A stretch of 64,000 bases of DNA from Oscillospiraceae bacterium (GCA_902793285.1 CADBCV010000002.1:62001-126000); one strand, 5' to 3'; shown: positions 1 through 8,580, counted from the stretch's first letter. Numbers and translations: made by a program. Notes: generated by a model from the letters alone, not told the origin.

Positions 1-132
1 GAGGGCGCGGGAAAGATCCGCTTCGGCGTCTACGCCTGCAGCCCGGAGGACTCGAGCTTCACCGCCGTTTTTACCGATTTCAAAATCACGGCCTGCGCCT
101 GGAAGCCCCACGACGGGCAGCAGCCGGACTGA
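1..132 (+). CDS. DUF1349-type protein, C-terminal fragment
   Basis: The window opens inside a reading frame that ends in TGA at 130-132; 43 residues are visible. The stretch 'FGVYACSPEDSSFTAVF' followed by 'DFKI' and a terminal 'W-x-x-H' is the usual C-terminal end of the DUF1349 family (concanavalin-like fold, often carbohydrate-related). The start and most of the protein lie outside the window. The identification rests on this short tail, so it is moderate. Confidence 0.6.
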   Translation, partial: EGAGKIRFGVYACSPEDSSFTAVFTDFKITACAWKPHDGQQPD

Positions 133-915
133 TCACTCAATGTGGATGATCTTCTGCGTGAGATCCAGAGCCTTGACGTTCGGGTTCGGGAAGCGCTCGC
201 GCTTCTCGGTGACCTTGCCCATGTTGATCGCTTCCTTCGGGCAGAACTGCAGGCAGCTCAGACAGCCGATGCAGTCGGTGCCGAAGCGGGGCTTTTTGTC
301 CTGAAGCGTGATATTGCCCCGGGGACAGATCCGCACGCAGGTGCCGCAGCCGATGCAGGCGTCGCTCACGGTAAACTTCTTTGTCCGCTTCGGGTGGAGC
401 TGGGAAAAAGCCCTGCTCTCCAGCGCAAAGAGCTTTTTCTCCGGCGGCTTCTTTGCGCTCTTCTCCATCGCCTTCACCGCGGCCGCAACCTCCATGGCCT
501 TGCGGTCAATGCGGGCCTGGGCCTCCTCCTTGGATGTGGGCGGAAAACACAGCCCGTGCGGCATGAGCCAGATGCAGGTGGAGTGGTTTGAAATCAGGTT
601 CCAGTAGTCGAGCCCCACGATCTCGTCGATCTTGTGCAGACCGCAGCCCATGTAGCCCGCGAACTGCTCCACGGCAAACTTATAGGCCCCCGGCGCGATC
701 TGAATGGCCCTGACATACTCCTCCACGTGGCCGGGCAGACCGCCGCCGTAGCAGGGGAACACAAAGCCCACGCGCTTTGCCTCCGTTGCGTCCGTCTTTT
801 CCGGGAAGGCGCGCATCAGCACGATGTCGGTGTCCCCCAGGCGGGAGGCGATGCTTTTGGCCATGTTCAGGCAGTGGCCCGAACCGGAATAGCAGTAGAT
901 GATGTTTTCGCTCAT
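133..915 (-). CDS. EFR1-family ferredoxin with flavodoxin-like domain
   Basis: 260 residues. The N-terminal half is flavodoxin-like: 'YCYSGSGHC' at residues 6-14 is the FMN-phosphate loop, and 'PCYGGGLPGHVEEYV' follows. The C-terminal third carries two 4Fe-4S clusters of the bacterial ferredoxin type ('CIGCGTCVRICP' and 'CIGCLSCLQFCP'). This is the layout of the EFR1 family of anaerobes, thought to move electrons between flavin and Fe-S partners; the physiological partner is not visible. I chose the ATG at 915 over upstream in-frame codons because GGAGGA lies 8 nt before it. Its stop meets the end of the previous gene (132/133), so the two genes converge with no room for a separate terminator. 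Confidence 0.85.
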   Translation of the reverse strand: MSENIIYCYSGSGHCLNMAKSIASRLGDTDIVLMRAFPEKTDATEAKRVGFVFPCYGGGLPGHVEEYVRAIQIAPGAYKFAVEQFAGYMGCGLHKIDEIVGLDYWNLISNHSTCIWLMPHGLCFPPTSKEEAQARIDRKAMEVAAAVKAMEKSAKKPPEKKLFALESRAFSQLHPKRTKKFTVSDACIGCGTCVRICPRGNITLQDKKPRFGTDCIGCLSCLQFCPKEAINMGKVTEKRERFPNPNVKALDLTQKIIHIE

Positions 916-961
916 GGCAGATTCCTCCTTCATGCATGTAAGCGTGACCTCTGTAAAAATC

Positions 962-990
962 ACTATAGCGTTGCTCCCAAACCTTGTCAA
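962..990 (-). promoter_or_regulatory. Sigma-A promoter of the EFR1 gene
   Basis: On the minus strand TTGACA (985-990) and TATAGT (962-967) are separated by 17 bp. The -10 lies about 47 nt upstream of the ATG at 915. Confidence 0.7.
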
Positions 991-1029
991 GGGCCGATCT
1001 CTCGCCGGTCGGGAAATGAAAAGTGCGCA

Positions 1030-1058
1030 TTGTAAATTTGCGATCCATATGGTAAAAT
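1030..1058 (+). promoter_or_regulatory. Sigma-A-like promoter of the EAL-domain gene
   Basis: TTGTAA (1030-1035), a 17-bp spacer and TAAAAT (1053-1058), about 75 nt upstream of the ATG at 1134. It is divergent from the EFR1 promoter, the two -35 boxes being about 40 bp apart. Confidence 0.5.
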
Positions 1059-1133
1059 AAAGAAAACATATCGTTGCTCGTTACCAAAACGCTGCGGCAG
1101 GCGATGCCGCCGAAGAGACTGGGAGGTTCCCGC

Positions 1134-2897
1134 ATGTACACGTTTCCCGATGACATGAGAAAAGCCTACGAGAGCAGCCCGCTGTCCTTCGTCTATTACG
1201 ATGTGGTGGACGGCGCCGCGCAGCCCCTTCTTGCGACAGATGGCTTCTGTAAAAAAACCGGCATGGATCGGGAGCGCGTGCTCGCGTGGCTCTCGGAGGG
1301 GATGTATGAGCGTATGCACCCGGACGATGTGGGCGTCGTGGTGAAGATCAGCCGGGAGTTTATGCAGCACGCCGGCCCCTATGACAGCATCTTCCGCTGC
1401 CGTATCGGCGGGGAGTATCAGTATATCCACGGCTACGGCCAGTGGCAGACCATGCCGGACGGGAAGGAGCTTCCCGTGATCGGCTATCTGAATGTCACGA
1501 AGACGGCGAAGGACATGGTCACCGTCACGGAGAACTATGACCTCTTCCGCAAGGATCTCTTCTATAACGATCCTCTGACCGGGCTTCCGAATCTCAACTA
1601 CCTGCATGAGTTCGGCAATGAGCGCGTGCGGGTCCTGCGCGTGCTGAACAAAAAGGCGGTCCTGGTCTTCACGGACGTGTATTCCATGCAGTCCTACAAC
1701 AACCAGTACGGCGTGCAGGAGGGGGATGAGCTTCTGCGCCTGGTGGCGGCGTCCCTCAAGGGGGAATTTCCGGACGGCCTGCTCGTGCGCGGCGCGATCG
1801 ACCGCTTCATCCTCATCACGGAGTATGAGAGCAAGGAGAAGGTGACCGCGGGCGTTGAGCGCGCAAACCGCCGCATCCGCAAGGAGGCAAAGGGCATCAC
1901 TTCCGGCATCCGCGCCGGGATCTGCGAGGTGCAGGAGGGCCAGAACGTCACCGAGGCGCTGGACCATGCCCGCCATGCCCTGCGCCGCATCAACAACGAC
2001 ATGACGCGCACCTGGGCCATCTTCTCCCAGGCGGCGGACGATCAGTACTGGAAAGAGCGCTACATCATCGAAAACTTTGAGCGGGCGCTGGAAAACCAGT
2101 GGATCAAGGTCTACTACCAGGGCATCACCCGCGTGAGCACCCGGAAGATCGCGGCCTTTGAAGCGCTTGCGCGCTGGGTGGACCCGGTGCGCGGGATCAT
2201 CTCCCCGGCGGACTTTATCCCGACGCTCCAGCAGTATCACCAGCTCTACCGCCTGGATCTCTACATGATGGAGCAGGTGTGCAGGGAGGTGGTGACCCGC
2301 CGTGAAAACGGCCTGCCCATTGTCCCGATCTCAGTGAACTTCTCAAGACAGGACTTTGACCACACGGACATCGTCGCGCGCATGAACGAGCTCTATGAGA
2401 AATATGAGCTCGCCCGGTACGTCGGCAAGGATTACTTCATCGTGGAGATCACGGAGCAGGACATCGCCACCGGCGCCGACCGCTTCCGCGAGCAGCTCAG
2501 GCGTATCCAGGACAGCGGCTACGGCCTGTGGCTGGACGACTTCGGCAGCGGCTATTCCTCCATCAACATGTTCAGCCAGTTCCGCTTTGACCTCATCAAG
2601 TACGATATGGAGCTTCTGCGCCATCTGGAGGATAACGGCGGCGTGAACCGCATCATCCTCCGGGAGCTTGTGTATGTGGCCGAGAGGCTGGGGCTCCACA
2701 CCCTGATCGAGGGGCTTGAGGATGAAGACCAGCTCACCTTTGTGCGGGATATCGGGTGTGAGCTTGCCCAGGGCTTCTATTACAGCAGACCCGAACCGCT
2801 GGAGGAGATCCTCTTCCGCATCCGGGGCGGCCAGCAGGTCAAGCCCTGCGAAACAAGCGACGAGCGGGACCGGTATAAAAAACAGATCGCAGAATAA
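1134..2897 (+). CDS. PAS - degenerate GGDEF - EAL protein (c-di-GMP phosphodiesterase)
   Basis: 587 residues in three parts. A PAS-like sensor (about 10-125) has the typical 'YERMHPDD' helix. A GGDEF-fold domain (about 145-290) keeps 'DPLTGLPN', but its active-site loop reads 'RGAIDRF' where GGDEF should be, so it should not make c-di-GMP. An EAL domain (about 320-570) keeps 'EALARW', 'VEITEQD', 'DDFGSGYSS' and 'IEGLE', the metal- and substrate-binding set. The protein therefore probably degrades c-di-GMP, perhaps regulated by its GGDEF remnant. No membrane segment is seen. The start at 1134 has GGGAGG just upstream; a longer frame from 1074 lacks a ribosome site. Confidence 0.88.
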   Translation: MYTFPDDMRKAYESSPLSFVYYDVVDGAAQPLLATDGFCKKTGMDRERVLAWLSEGMYERMHPDDVGVVVKISREFMQHAGPYDSIFRCRIGGEYQYIHGYGQWQTMPDGKELPVIGYLNVTKTAKDMVTVTENYDLFRKDLFYNDPLTGLPNLNYLHEFGNERVRVLRVLNKKAVLVFTDVYSMQSYNNQYGVQEGDELLRLVAASLKGEFPDGLLVRGAIDRFILITEYESKEKVTAGVERANRRIRKEAKGITSGIRAGICEVQEGQNVTEALDHARHALRRINNDMTRTWAIFSQAADDQYWKERYIIENFERALENQWIKVYYQGITRVSTRKIAAFEALARWVDPVRGIISPADFIPTLQQYHQLYRLDLYMMEQVCREVVTRRENGLPIVPISVNFSRQDFDHTDIVARMNELYEKYELARYVGKDYFIVEITEQDIATGADRFREQLRRIQDSGYGLWLDDFGSGYSSINMFSQFRFDLIKYDMELLRHLEDNGGVNRIILRELVYVAERLGLHTLIEGLEDEDQLTFVRDIGCELAQGFYYSRPEPLEEILFRIRGGQQVKPCETSDERDRYKKQIAE

Positions 2898-2903
2898 AGA
2901 AAC

Positions 2904-2934
2904 GAGACCGGAGCAGAAACAGAGCTCCGGTCTC
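2904..2934. terminator. Bidirectional hairpin between convergent genes
   Basis: A perfect 11-bp stem (2904-2914 with 2924-2934) and 9-nt loop fill the gap between the EAL gene and the convergent XRE/S24 gene. The T-tract is weak on both sides. Confidence 0.65.
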
Positions 2935-2944
2935 GCTTCTTCGT

Positions 2945-3805
2945 CTATACACGGGCGAAGTTTCGCAGCGTGAGATACGCCTCCACATCCTCCTTCGTGG
3001 GGATGTCCTTCTGCGACACGATCCCGACCACGCGCCCGATGAGATACACGGACTGATCCTCCCCAAAGCGCAGCACGTCGTACTTCCGGTTCAGCGAGTG
3101 CAGCCCGTCCTTCTCATAGCGCTTGATATAGGTCTCGTTCCCGACGATGAACGCGCCGATCTCCCCGTAGCGCAGGGCGACCCCGCCGGAGAGCTTTTCC
3201 ACCAGCACCAGGTCCCCGGTGTGATAGTCCGGCTCCATACTGTCGCCGTTGACGCTGAACACATAGTCCGAGCGCTGCACCTCGGGCGAGGCGTAGAGAT
3301 AGTAGGGCTCGGCATCCTGCTCAAACTCCGTCGGGTCCGCCGCGCCCGCGGCGAGCGAGCGGGAGAAATACAGCAGCTTGCGCACCTCCGGCCGGTCGGC
3401 CACGGACTGCACAAACTGCAGGGTCTCCACGGCCCTGTCAACGGCATACTGGCTGCCGAGATTGAGCTTGCGGTAACCCGCTACCAGCGCTTTTTCGCGC
3501 GCCGTGAGAGAGTCCGCAGGCGGCGTCTCTCCGTACAGGTCATAGAGCGTGATCTGAAGCGCCCTGCAGATGGCGGGGATCAGGTTCATATCGGGGCGTG
3601 TGCGCCCGCACTCCCAGTTGCTGACGGCGTTGCCCGTCACGCCGATCTGCGCGGCGAAGGTCTTCTGCTCAAGCCCCAGCGCCTCCCGGTAGTGCCGGAT
3701 GCGGGTGCAGATCGCCGCGGGTGCGCATTTCCCCAGGGCCTTTCCCGTGTTCATATCCACGACGATGCCCTCCGGCGACGGTGTCTCTATCTTGCGGCGT
3801 GCCAT
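2945..3805 (-). CDS. XRE-family repressor with S24 (LexA/CI-like) C-terminal domain
   Basis: 286 residues. A Cro/CI helix-turn-helix lies at about 36-92 ('LEQKTFAAQIGVTGNAVSNW'). The C-terminal half (about 175-275) is an S24 peptidase fold: the serine sits in 'NGDSMEP' and the candidate general-base lysine in 'ETYIKRY'. Such proteins repress target promoters and can self-cleave when bound to RecA filaments; no clear Ala-Gly cleavage site is seen, so inactivation may work otherwise. The start at 3805 has AGGAGG upstream; the longer frame to 3877 would add a hydrophobic leader with no ribosome site. No prophage genes lie beside it, so its target is unknown. Confidence 0.85.
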   Translation of the reverse strand: MARRKIETPSPEGIVVDMNTGKALGKCAPAAICTRIRHYREALGLEQKTFAAQIGVTGNAVSNWECGRTRPDMNLIPAICRALQITLYDLYGETPPADSLTAREKALVAGYRKLNLGSQYAVDRAVETLQFVQSVADRPEVRKLLYFSRSLAAGAADPTEFEQDAEPYYLYASPEVQRSDYVFSVNGDSMEPDYHTGDLVLVEKLSGGVALRYGEIGAFIVGNETYIKRYEKDGLHSLNRKYDVLRFGEDQSVYLIGRVVGIVSQKDIPTKEDVEAYLTLRNFARV

Positions 3806-3916
3806 AGATGCGCCTCCTGTCTTTTTGCTGTCCTCAGCATAACACATTAAGAAAAGAATGTAAATAAGGAAAATCACAAAATAATGAACAAGCGGCGCTC
3901 AAGTAAACGCCGCGGC

Positions 3917-3944
3917 TTGACGTTCCCTGAAAACGTGGTATAAT
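3917..3944 (+). promoter_or_regulatory. Sigma-A promoter of the cNMP-domain pair
   Basis: TTGACG (3917-3922), a 16-bp spacer and perfect TATAAT (3939-3944), about 50 nt before the first gene of the pair. Confidence 0.7.
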
Positions 3945-3997
3945 TACCCGAGATTGAAGGCAAATCTATTCAGTTCTTACAGATCGGAGGAGATGCT

Positions 3998-4483
3998 ATG
4001 ACAACACAAAACTATGCCAAAGGCCAGGTCATTTTTCGTGAGGGCGATCCGGGCGACTGCATGTATGAGATCGAGTGCGGCAGCGTCGGGGTCTACCGCG
4101 ATTACGGCAAAGAGAATGAAAACCTGATCGCCAAGCTCTACGGGACAACGAAGGTCAACGTCTTCGGGGAGATGGGGCTTCTGGACCATGCGCCGCGCTC
4201 GGCCACGGTGGTGGCGCTGGAGGATGATACCGTTCTGACAAAGGTATCCGAGTTGGATTTCTACGCATATTTTGAGGAGAATCCGTCCAAGATCCTGGAC
4301 ATCATGCAGCAGATGTGCAACCGCCTGCGCAACACGACGAAGAAATACATCGACGCCTGCCACACGGTATATGACACGGTGGAGACGGAGAAGCGGGGCG
4401 AGAAAAAGAGTCTGTCTCTGCTTGAGCGCATCAAGGAGCTCTGTGATTTCTACGGCTACATGGGCTTTTACCCGTACTTCTGA
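3998..4483 (+). CDS. Stand-alone cyclic-nucleotide-binding-domain protein (first of pair)
   Basis: 161 residues. Residues 5-115 form a CAP/cNMP-binding beta-roll: 'GQVIFREGDPGDCMYEIECG', 'FGEMGLLDHAPRSATVVA' as phosphate-binding cassette, and a following helix. The cassette has the R-S-A pattern of true cNMP binders. After it comes a charged helix and a short tail ending 'FYPYF'; there is no helix-turn-helix, so it is not a CRP-type regulator by itself. GGAGG precedes the ATG. The next gene, 14 nt downstream, is a paralogue, and the two probably act as a pair or oligomer. Function unknown. Confidence 0.8.
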   Translation: MTTQNYAKGQVIFREGDPGDCMYEIECGSVGVYRDYGKENENLIAKLYGTTKVNVFGEMGLLDHAPRSATVVALEDDTVLTKVSELDFYAYFEENPSKILDIMQQMCNRLRNTTKKYIDACHTVYDTVETEKRGEKKSLSLLERIKELCDFYGYMGFYPYF

Positions 4484-4497
4484 GCGGAGGGAAAAAC

Positions 4498-4968
4498 ATG
4501 AAACAAATCACATGCAGCAAGGATCAGGTCATCTTCCGGCAGGGGGATTCCGCCGCCACGATGTTTGACATTCAGAGCGGAACGATCGGCATCTTTACCG
4601 ACTATCAGACCGAGAGGGAAGAGCGGATCGCACAGCTTGACGCGGGCCAGCTCTTCGGCGAGATGGGCGTGATCGAGTTTTATCCGCGCTCTGCCACCGC
4701 CGTCGCGCTTGAGGACGGTACGGTCCTCACAGAGCTGGAGGAGGGCGATCTCGCGGAGTACCTGAAGGATAAGCCCGAGAAGCTCCTGCAGGTCATGCGC
4801 CAGCTCAGCCACCGCATCCGGGAGACGACGCAGAACTATGTGGACGTCTGCCGCACCGTGAGCGAGCGGGAGAGAGCCGAAAAGGAAAAGGATCTCGAGG
4901 CGAAAATCAAGGCCCGCAATCAGATGAACAACTACGCCGCGTTCTACACCATGAACTGGATGCACTGA
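4498..4968 (+). CDS. Stand-alone cyclic-nucleotide-binding-domain protein (second of pair)
   Basis: 156 residues, paralogous to the preceding gene over the whole length: same 'K-x-Q-V-I-F-R-x-G-D' opening, same 'LFGEMGVIEFYPRSATAVAL' cassette, and a C-terminal charged helix with 'SEREREAEK'-like composition ending near 'YTMNWMH'. No DNA-binding or membrane domain is seen. GCGGAGGG lies before the ATG. The pair looks like a recent tandem duplication that has diverged. It could be a c-di-AMP/cAMP sensor acting by protein contact; that is inference. Confidence 0.8.
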   Translation: MKQITCSKDQVIFRQGDSAATMFDIQSGTIGIFTDYQTEREERIAQLDAGQLFGEMGVIEFYPRSATAVALEDGTVLTELEEGDLAEYLKDKPEKLLQVMRQLSHRIRETTQNYVDVCRTVSERERAEKEKDLEAKIKARNQMNNYAAFYTMNWMH

Positions 4969-5009
4969 GAAAACAGGCAATAGGGCGCGAAAAAAGTCGG
5001 TATGAACCC

Positions 5010-5155
5010 GTAGGGGAGGCCCTTGCCCCTCCCGTGCGCAGAAATGTTGTAAAAAATGTACGGCGATTTCGTAAGCTGCTACGATTTTGCCGTACATTGC
5101 TTTTTATTCGTTATGTTTTTCTGCCGGGAGGGGCAAGCCCCTCCCCTGCGCCTGT
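5010..5155. repeat. Compound palindromic repeat; inner hairpin acts as terminator
   Basis: Two outer G/C palindromes (around 5010-5034 and 5123-5146) flank an inner near-palindrome at 5055-5098, in which 'AATGTACGGC' pairs with 'GCCGTACATT'. The inner hairpin is followed by CTTTTTATT and probably ends transcription of the cNMP pair. The same building blocks recur at 63881-63976. The rest of the 4969-5186 gap holds nothing else I can name. Confidence 0.7.
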
Positions 5156-5186
5156 TGGGGACTTTCTTCACCGCGCCTTTTTGCTT

Positions 5187-5744
5187 TCAAGCCTTCTGAA
5201 AGCGCTCCATGATGTTCTCGATGCTGTTGTCGAGCACCTTTAGAACCTTGTCTGTGGTGATCTCCCTCGGAAGAACCATCCCCTGGTCCATCCACTGGGA
5301 GATGAGGCCCACGACGATGTTGGAATAGAACTCCACGATAAACTCAAAATCCGCCCGCTCGATGCTGCGGCCCTCCGCCACGATCTCGGAGAAGCTGCGG
5401 ATGCACGCGCCGAGGCGCCCCTTGATGTAGCGCAGCATGTAGAGCCGGCTGTTGGAGTTGTAGACATTCAGCGCGAAGGCGGCGTTGTCGTAGAGGTATT
5501 TGAACCAGAGCGTCACATCATGCTTCCAGTTGTCATAGACGACCTCGCGCGGGAGGTTTGCGTTGGCATCCTCCTCAAACACCCACTCCAGAAGATCATA
5601 TACGTCGTCAAAATGATAATAGAAGGTCTGCCGGCTGACGCCGCAGGTCTCCACAAGATCATTCACCGTGATGCGGTCGATGGGCTTGATGACCATCATT
5701 TTCTTCAGCGCGTCCGCCAGCGCCTTTTTTGTAGAGCTTGCCAT
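5187..5744 (-). CDS. TetR/AcrR-family transcriptional regulator
   Basis: 185 residues. The N-terminal HTH is clear: 'ITVNDLVETCGVSRQTFYYHF' pattern at about 25-46, preceded by 'KKALADALKKMM'. The C-terminal part resembles the TetR_C_8 group (DhaS-like), whose ligands differ widely. The ATG at 5744 has AAGGAGG upstream. It is flanked by a repeat and by the unrelated SNF2 gene, so no target operon is obvious; self-regulation is the default guess. Confidence 0.85.
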   Translation of the reverse strand: MASSTKKALADALKKMMVIKPIDRITVNDLVETCGVSRQTFYYHFDDVYDLLEWVFEEDANANLPREVVYDNWKHDVTLWFKYLYDNAAFALNVYNSNSRLYMLRYIKGRLGACIRSFSEIVAEGRSIERADFEFIVEFYSNIVVGLISQWMDQGMVLPREITTDKVLKVLDNSIENIMERFQKA

Positions 5745-5906
5745 GCCGCCCCTCCTTGCCCCGCATCGGAATATTTGAAATTATCTGTATGTTTGCCCTT
5801 ATAGTATATCACAATGCGCGCAAAAGGGAAGTGGCATTTTTCACAGTTTTTCAATTTTGTAAGAACAGATTACGGATTTGTACAGACTTACCGGAAAAAC
5901 GCGCTT

Positions 5907-8069
5907 TTACGCACGCAGAGGCGGTGTATCTCCGGCTTCGATGCGCGCCTTCTCCATCTGGATGATGGCGGCGATGCTCTTTTCAGCCTTCATATACTCG
6001 CTTCCCACGGCGGACTCCTCGGCGAAGCTGTCGAAGATGTCCTGCTTCTCGCGCAGAAGCTCCAGGATGCGCTCGTCCACGGTGTTGTCGCAGAGCAGAC
6101 GGTACACGAGCACGCTTCGGAGCTGACCCATGCGGTAGGCGCGGGAGATGGCCTGGCTCTCGACGGAGGGCTTGATCTGCGGCTCGCAGAAGACGATCAT
6201 GCTCGCAGCCTGGATGTTGAGCCCTGTGCCGCCCGCCTGGACCTGACAGATCAGCACGGTCCCGTCCTCGGATGCGCCGAAGGCGTCCACGATCTCCTGT
6301 CGGCGTTCGGGGGAGACGGAGCCCGTGATCGGCGCGAGCGCGCGCTTGCCGAGCAGCTCCTGCACCGCGCGCAGCGTCTCCCGGAAGTAGGAAAAGACGA
6401 TGACCTTCCGCCCGTCCTCCTTCGCGTCCCGGCAGAGCTCCAGCAAACGCCTCGCCTTGGAGGATTTTGTGAGATCCCCCACGTCCCAGGAGACCTGCCG
6501 CATCGCCATGAAGTTTTCCGCGGCGACCGAGAGCGCGTACTGCTTCCATTCCTCAGGGCCCGGCTCGCACCATTCCTCTTTCTCAATGAGCGCGGGCAGT
6601 TCCGTGAGCACATCCTCCCGCGTGCGGCGGAGATACACGGGGGCGAGGCGCTCCCGAAACTGCGGGGCGGAGGAGATGTATTTCATCTCCCTGATCTCGC
6701 CGGCAATATCCGCCCGGAGGCAGGAGACGAGAAAGCACATCTCATCCACCCGGTTCTCGAGCGGCGTGCCCGTCATGAAGAGCACGCGCTCCGCCTTTCG
6801 CCGCAGGCGCAGCAGGGCCTGGGTGCGGATAGCCGCGGGATTTTTGGCATAGTGCGCCTCGTCCGCGATCAGCATGGCGAAGCGGAAATCCTCCGGCAGC
6901 GCAAAGCGGCTGATGGACTCATAGGTCGTGACGGCCGCGCCGCCGTGCTCGCGCCAGTCCATCACCGCCGAGAGCTTGCCGCCGCGGATCACCGTCACGG
7001 GCAGCTCGCTGAATTTTTGGATCTCGCGGACCCAGTTGACAAGCACGCTCGCGGGGCAGACCACCATAAAATGCGCCGCGCCCATCGCCCGGAGGGAGAC
7101 CATCGCGGCGATGGCCTGCACGGTCTTTCCAAGGCCCATCTCATCGCCGAGCAGCACCTTGCCCTGGCGGAGGATATAGCGCGCGCCAAAGTCCTGATAG
7201 GGGCGCAAAACCGCGCGCAGGGAGTCGAGATAGAGCGCCTGCATCTCCACCGCGCGCACAAGCTCCTCGGGCAGCCCGCTGTAGCTGTTGTCGATCCGCG
7301 CGCCGACGGCGCGGTCGAGCCTGTCGAGCTGGGCGTAGTAGGCCGCGCTGTTTTTCTGAAAGTCCTCCCACACGTGTTCGCTGTCGGAGAGCGCCCTTGC
7401 GTCGTAGGCGTCCATCGCGGCGCGCACCCGGTCCCCGTAATCGCCCGTGAGCAGGCCGTAGAGATAGAGCGCGGCGTCCATGGCCTCCTTCTTCTTCTCG
7501 GCGGAAGTGAAGATCCAGCGCAGGCCGCCGGCGGCGGGCTTCGCGGCGGTATAGGCGGCGCGGAGGGCGTCGTGGTATTCCGCGTAGATCTCCTGCGCGG
7601 CACGCACGGCGCTCTGGGTCTCCATCGCGGCCTTCGCCGTGAGCAGGAGGGAAGTCGCGGCATTACTCCTGTCGTCCAAACTCACGCGCACGCGCAGGCC
7701 CGTGCCGGCCTCCTGGCGGATGCGGCCCGCAAGGGTGTAGATGAGCCACGCGGCCTCATCCCCGATGCCCTTGATGTCGTTGATCTGATCCACCGACAGG
7801 GCGCAGAGCTGCTCCATGTTCTCGATCCCCGCCGCCCGCAGACTCGCCACCCGGAGACCGAGCCTGTCGCGGTTGATGTTCTCCACATCCATCCCGCGCA
7901 AAATCTCGCCGAGCGCCCTGCCTGACAGCTCCTTGAGTGCCTCGGCCGCGGCGTCCTGCTGGCGCTTTTCCTGGGATGCGATCTCGCAGATCGTATCGTC
8001 AAACTGCCCGATGAGCGTGAGGATATCCCGGATCTCCCGCCGGTCTCTGTGTATTGCCATATCCTGCAC
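5907..8069 (-). CDS. SNF2-family DEAD-box helicase/ATPase
   Basis: 720 residues. Residues about 1-260 are a poorly conserved region with a helix-hairpin-helix-like stretch ('INDIKGIGDEAAWLIY' near 97-112). The SNF2_N domain follows: motif I 'LLGDEMGLGKT', motif II 'DEAH', motif III 'LFMTGTPLEN'. The helicase C domain has 'QVQAGGTGLNIQAAS' and 'SQAISRAYRMGQ'. SNF2 proteins are DNA translocases that remodel protein-DNA complexes; in bacteria their roles (repair, transcription, defence) vary. The GTG at 8069 overlaps the TAG of the upstream gene (TAGTG), suggesting translational coupling; an ATG at 8060 is the alternative. Confidence 0.85.
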   Translation of the reverse strand: MQDMAIHRDRREIRDILTLIGQFDDTICEIASQEKRQQDAAAEALKELSGRALGEILRGMDVENINRDRLGLRVASLRAAGIENMEQLCALSVDQINDIKGIGDEAAWLIYTLAGRIRQEAGTGLRVRVSLDDRSNAATSLLLTAKAAMETQSAVRAAQEIYAEYHDALRAAYTAAKPAAGGLRWIFTSAEKKKEAMDAALYLYGLLTGDYGDRVRAAMDAYDARALSDSEHVWEDFQKNSAAYYAQLDRLDRAVGARIDNSYSGLPEELVRAVEMQALYLDSLRAVLRPYQDFGARYILRQGKVLLGDEMGLGKTVQAIAAMVSLRAMGAAHFMVVCPASVLVNWVREIQKFSELPVTVIRGGKLSAVMDWREHGGAAVTTYESISRFALPEDFRFAMLIADEAHYAKNPAAIRTQALLRLRRKAERVLFMTGTPLENRVDEMCFLVSCLRADIAGEIREMKYISSAPQFRERLAPVYLRRTREDVLTELPALIEKEEWCEPGPEEWKQYALSVAAENFMAMRQVSWDVGDLTKSSKARRLLELCRDAKEDGRKVIVFSYFRETLRAVQELLGKRALAPITGSVSPERRQEIVDAFGASEDGTVLICQVQAGGTGLNIQAASMIVFCEPQIKPSVESQAISRAYRMGQLRSVLVYRLLCDNTVDERILELLREKQDIFDSFAEESAVGSEYMKAEKSIAAIIQMEKARIEAGDTPPLRA

Positions 8070-8506
8070 TATTCAACGGCGAGCATCCGTACCTGCTCGA
8101 CCCCCGCCACATCGCAGAGCCCGGAGACGAAATCCTCCATGCTCCCGTCCACCTCGCTCACATCGAGGGAGATGGTGACGCTGGCCTTGTCGCGGATCGG
8201 CAGGCTCTGCGTGATGGTCAGAACACTCGCGTGGGCCTCGGAGATGCGCATGAGCAGCGCGCCCAGAACGCCCTGCTCGTGGTTGAGCATCATGGACAAG
8301 ACCGCCTTGCGCCCGCCGGAGAGCTCCGTGGGCTCCAGGATGAAATCCTTGTATTTGTAATAGGTGCTGCGGGAGATGCCCACCTCGCGCACGGCCTGGC
8401 TCACATCCTTGATCCTGCCGTCCTCCAGCATCCGCCGCGCCTCGATCACCTTTTCGTAATACTCCGGCAGAATACTCTTGTGGATGATAAGGTACTGATC
8501 CAACAT
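8069..8506 (-). CDS. ACT-domain protein (PheB/UPF0735-like)
   Basis: 145 residues. Residues about 1-65 are helical with an HTH-like segment ('VSQAVREVGISRSTYYKY'), and about 70-140 form an ACT domain ('VLSMMLNHEQGVLGALLMRI'). This is the arrangement of the UPF0735/PheB-like proteins of Firmicutes, presumed small-molecule (amino acid) responsive regulators. AAAGGAGGGATC precedes the ATG at 8506. It is the first gene of an operon with the SNF2 helicase, an unusual partner. It has its own promoter at 8552-8580. Confidence 0.82.
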   Translation of the reverse strand: MLDQYLIIHKSILPEYYEKVIEARRMLEDGRIKDVSQAVREVGISRSTYYKYKDFILEPTELSGGRKAVLSMMLNHEQGVLGALLMRISEAHASVLTITQSLPIRDKASVTISLDVSEVDGSMEDFVSGLCDVAGVEQVRMLAVE

Positions 8507-8551
8507 ACACGATCCCTCCTTTGGGAAAGCCCAACGCACATAGATACCTAT

Positions 8552-8580
8552 ATCATAACCCGTCCGCGATAAAAAGACAA
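8552..8580 (-). promoter_or_regulatory. Sigma-A promoter of the ACT-SNF2 operon
   Basis: On the minus strand TTGTCT (8575-8580), 17 bp, TATGAT (8552-8557), about 45 nt upstream of the start codon. Confidence 0.55.

Noticed and set aside
2945..3805. Prophage CI repressor of a nearby prophage
   Set aside because: No phage genes are adjacent; the only element lies more than 40 kb away with its own RHH regulator.
5814..7925. Very long open frame opposite the SNF2 gene
   Set aside because: Antisense shadow of a GC-rich gene; composition (many Ala/His/Arg/Leu) and lack of ribosome site argue against coding.
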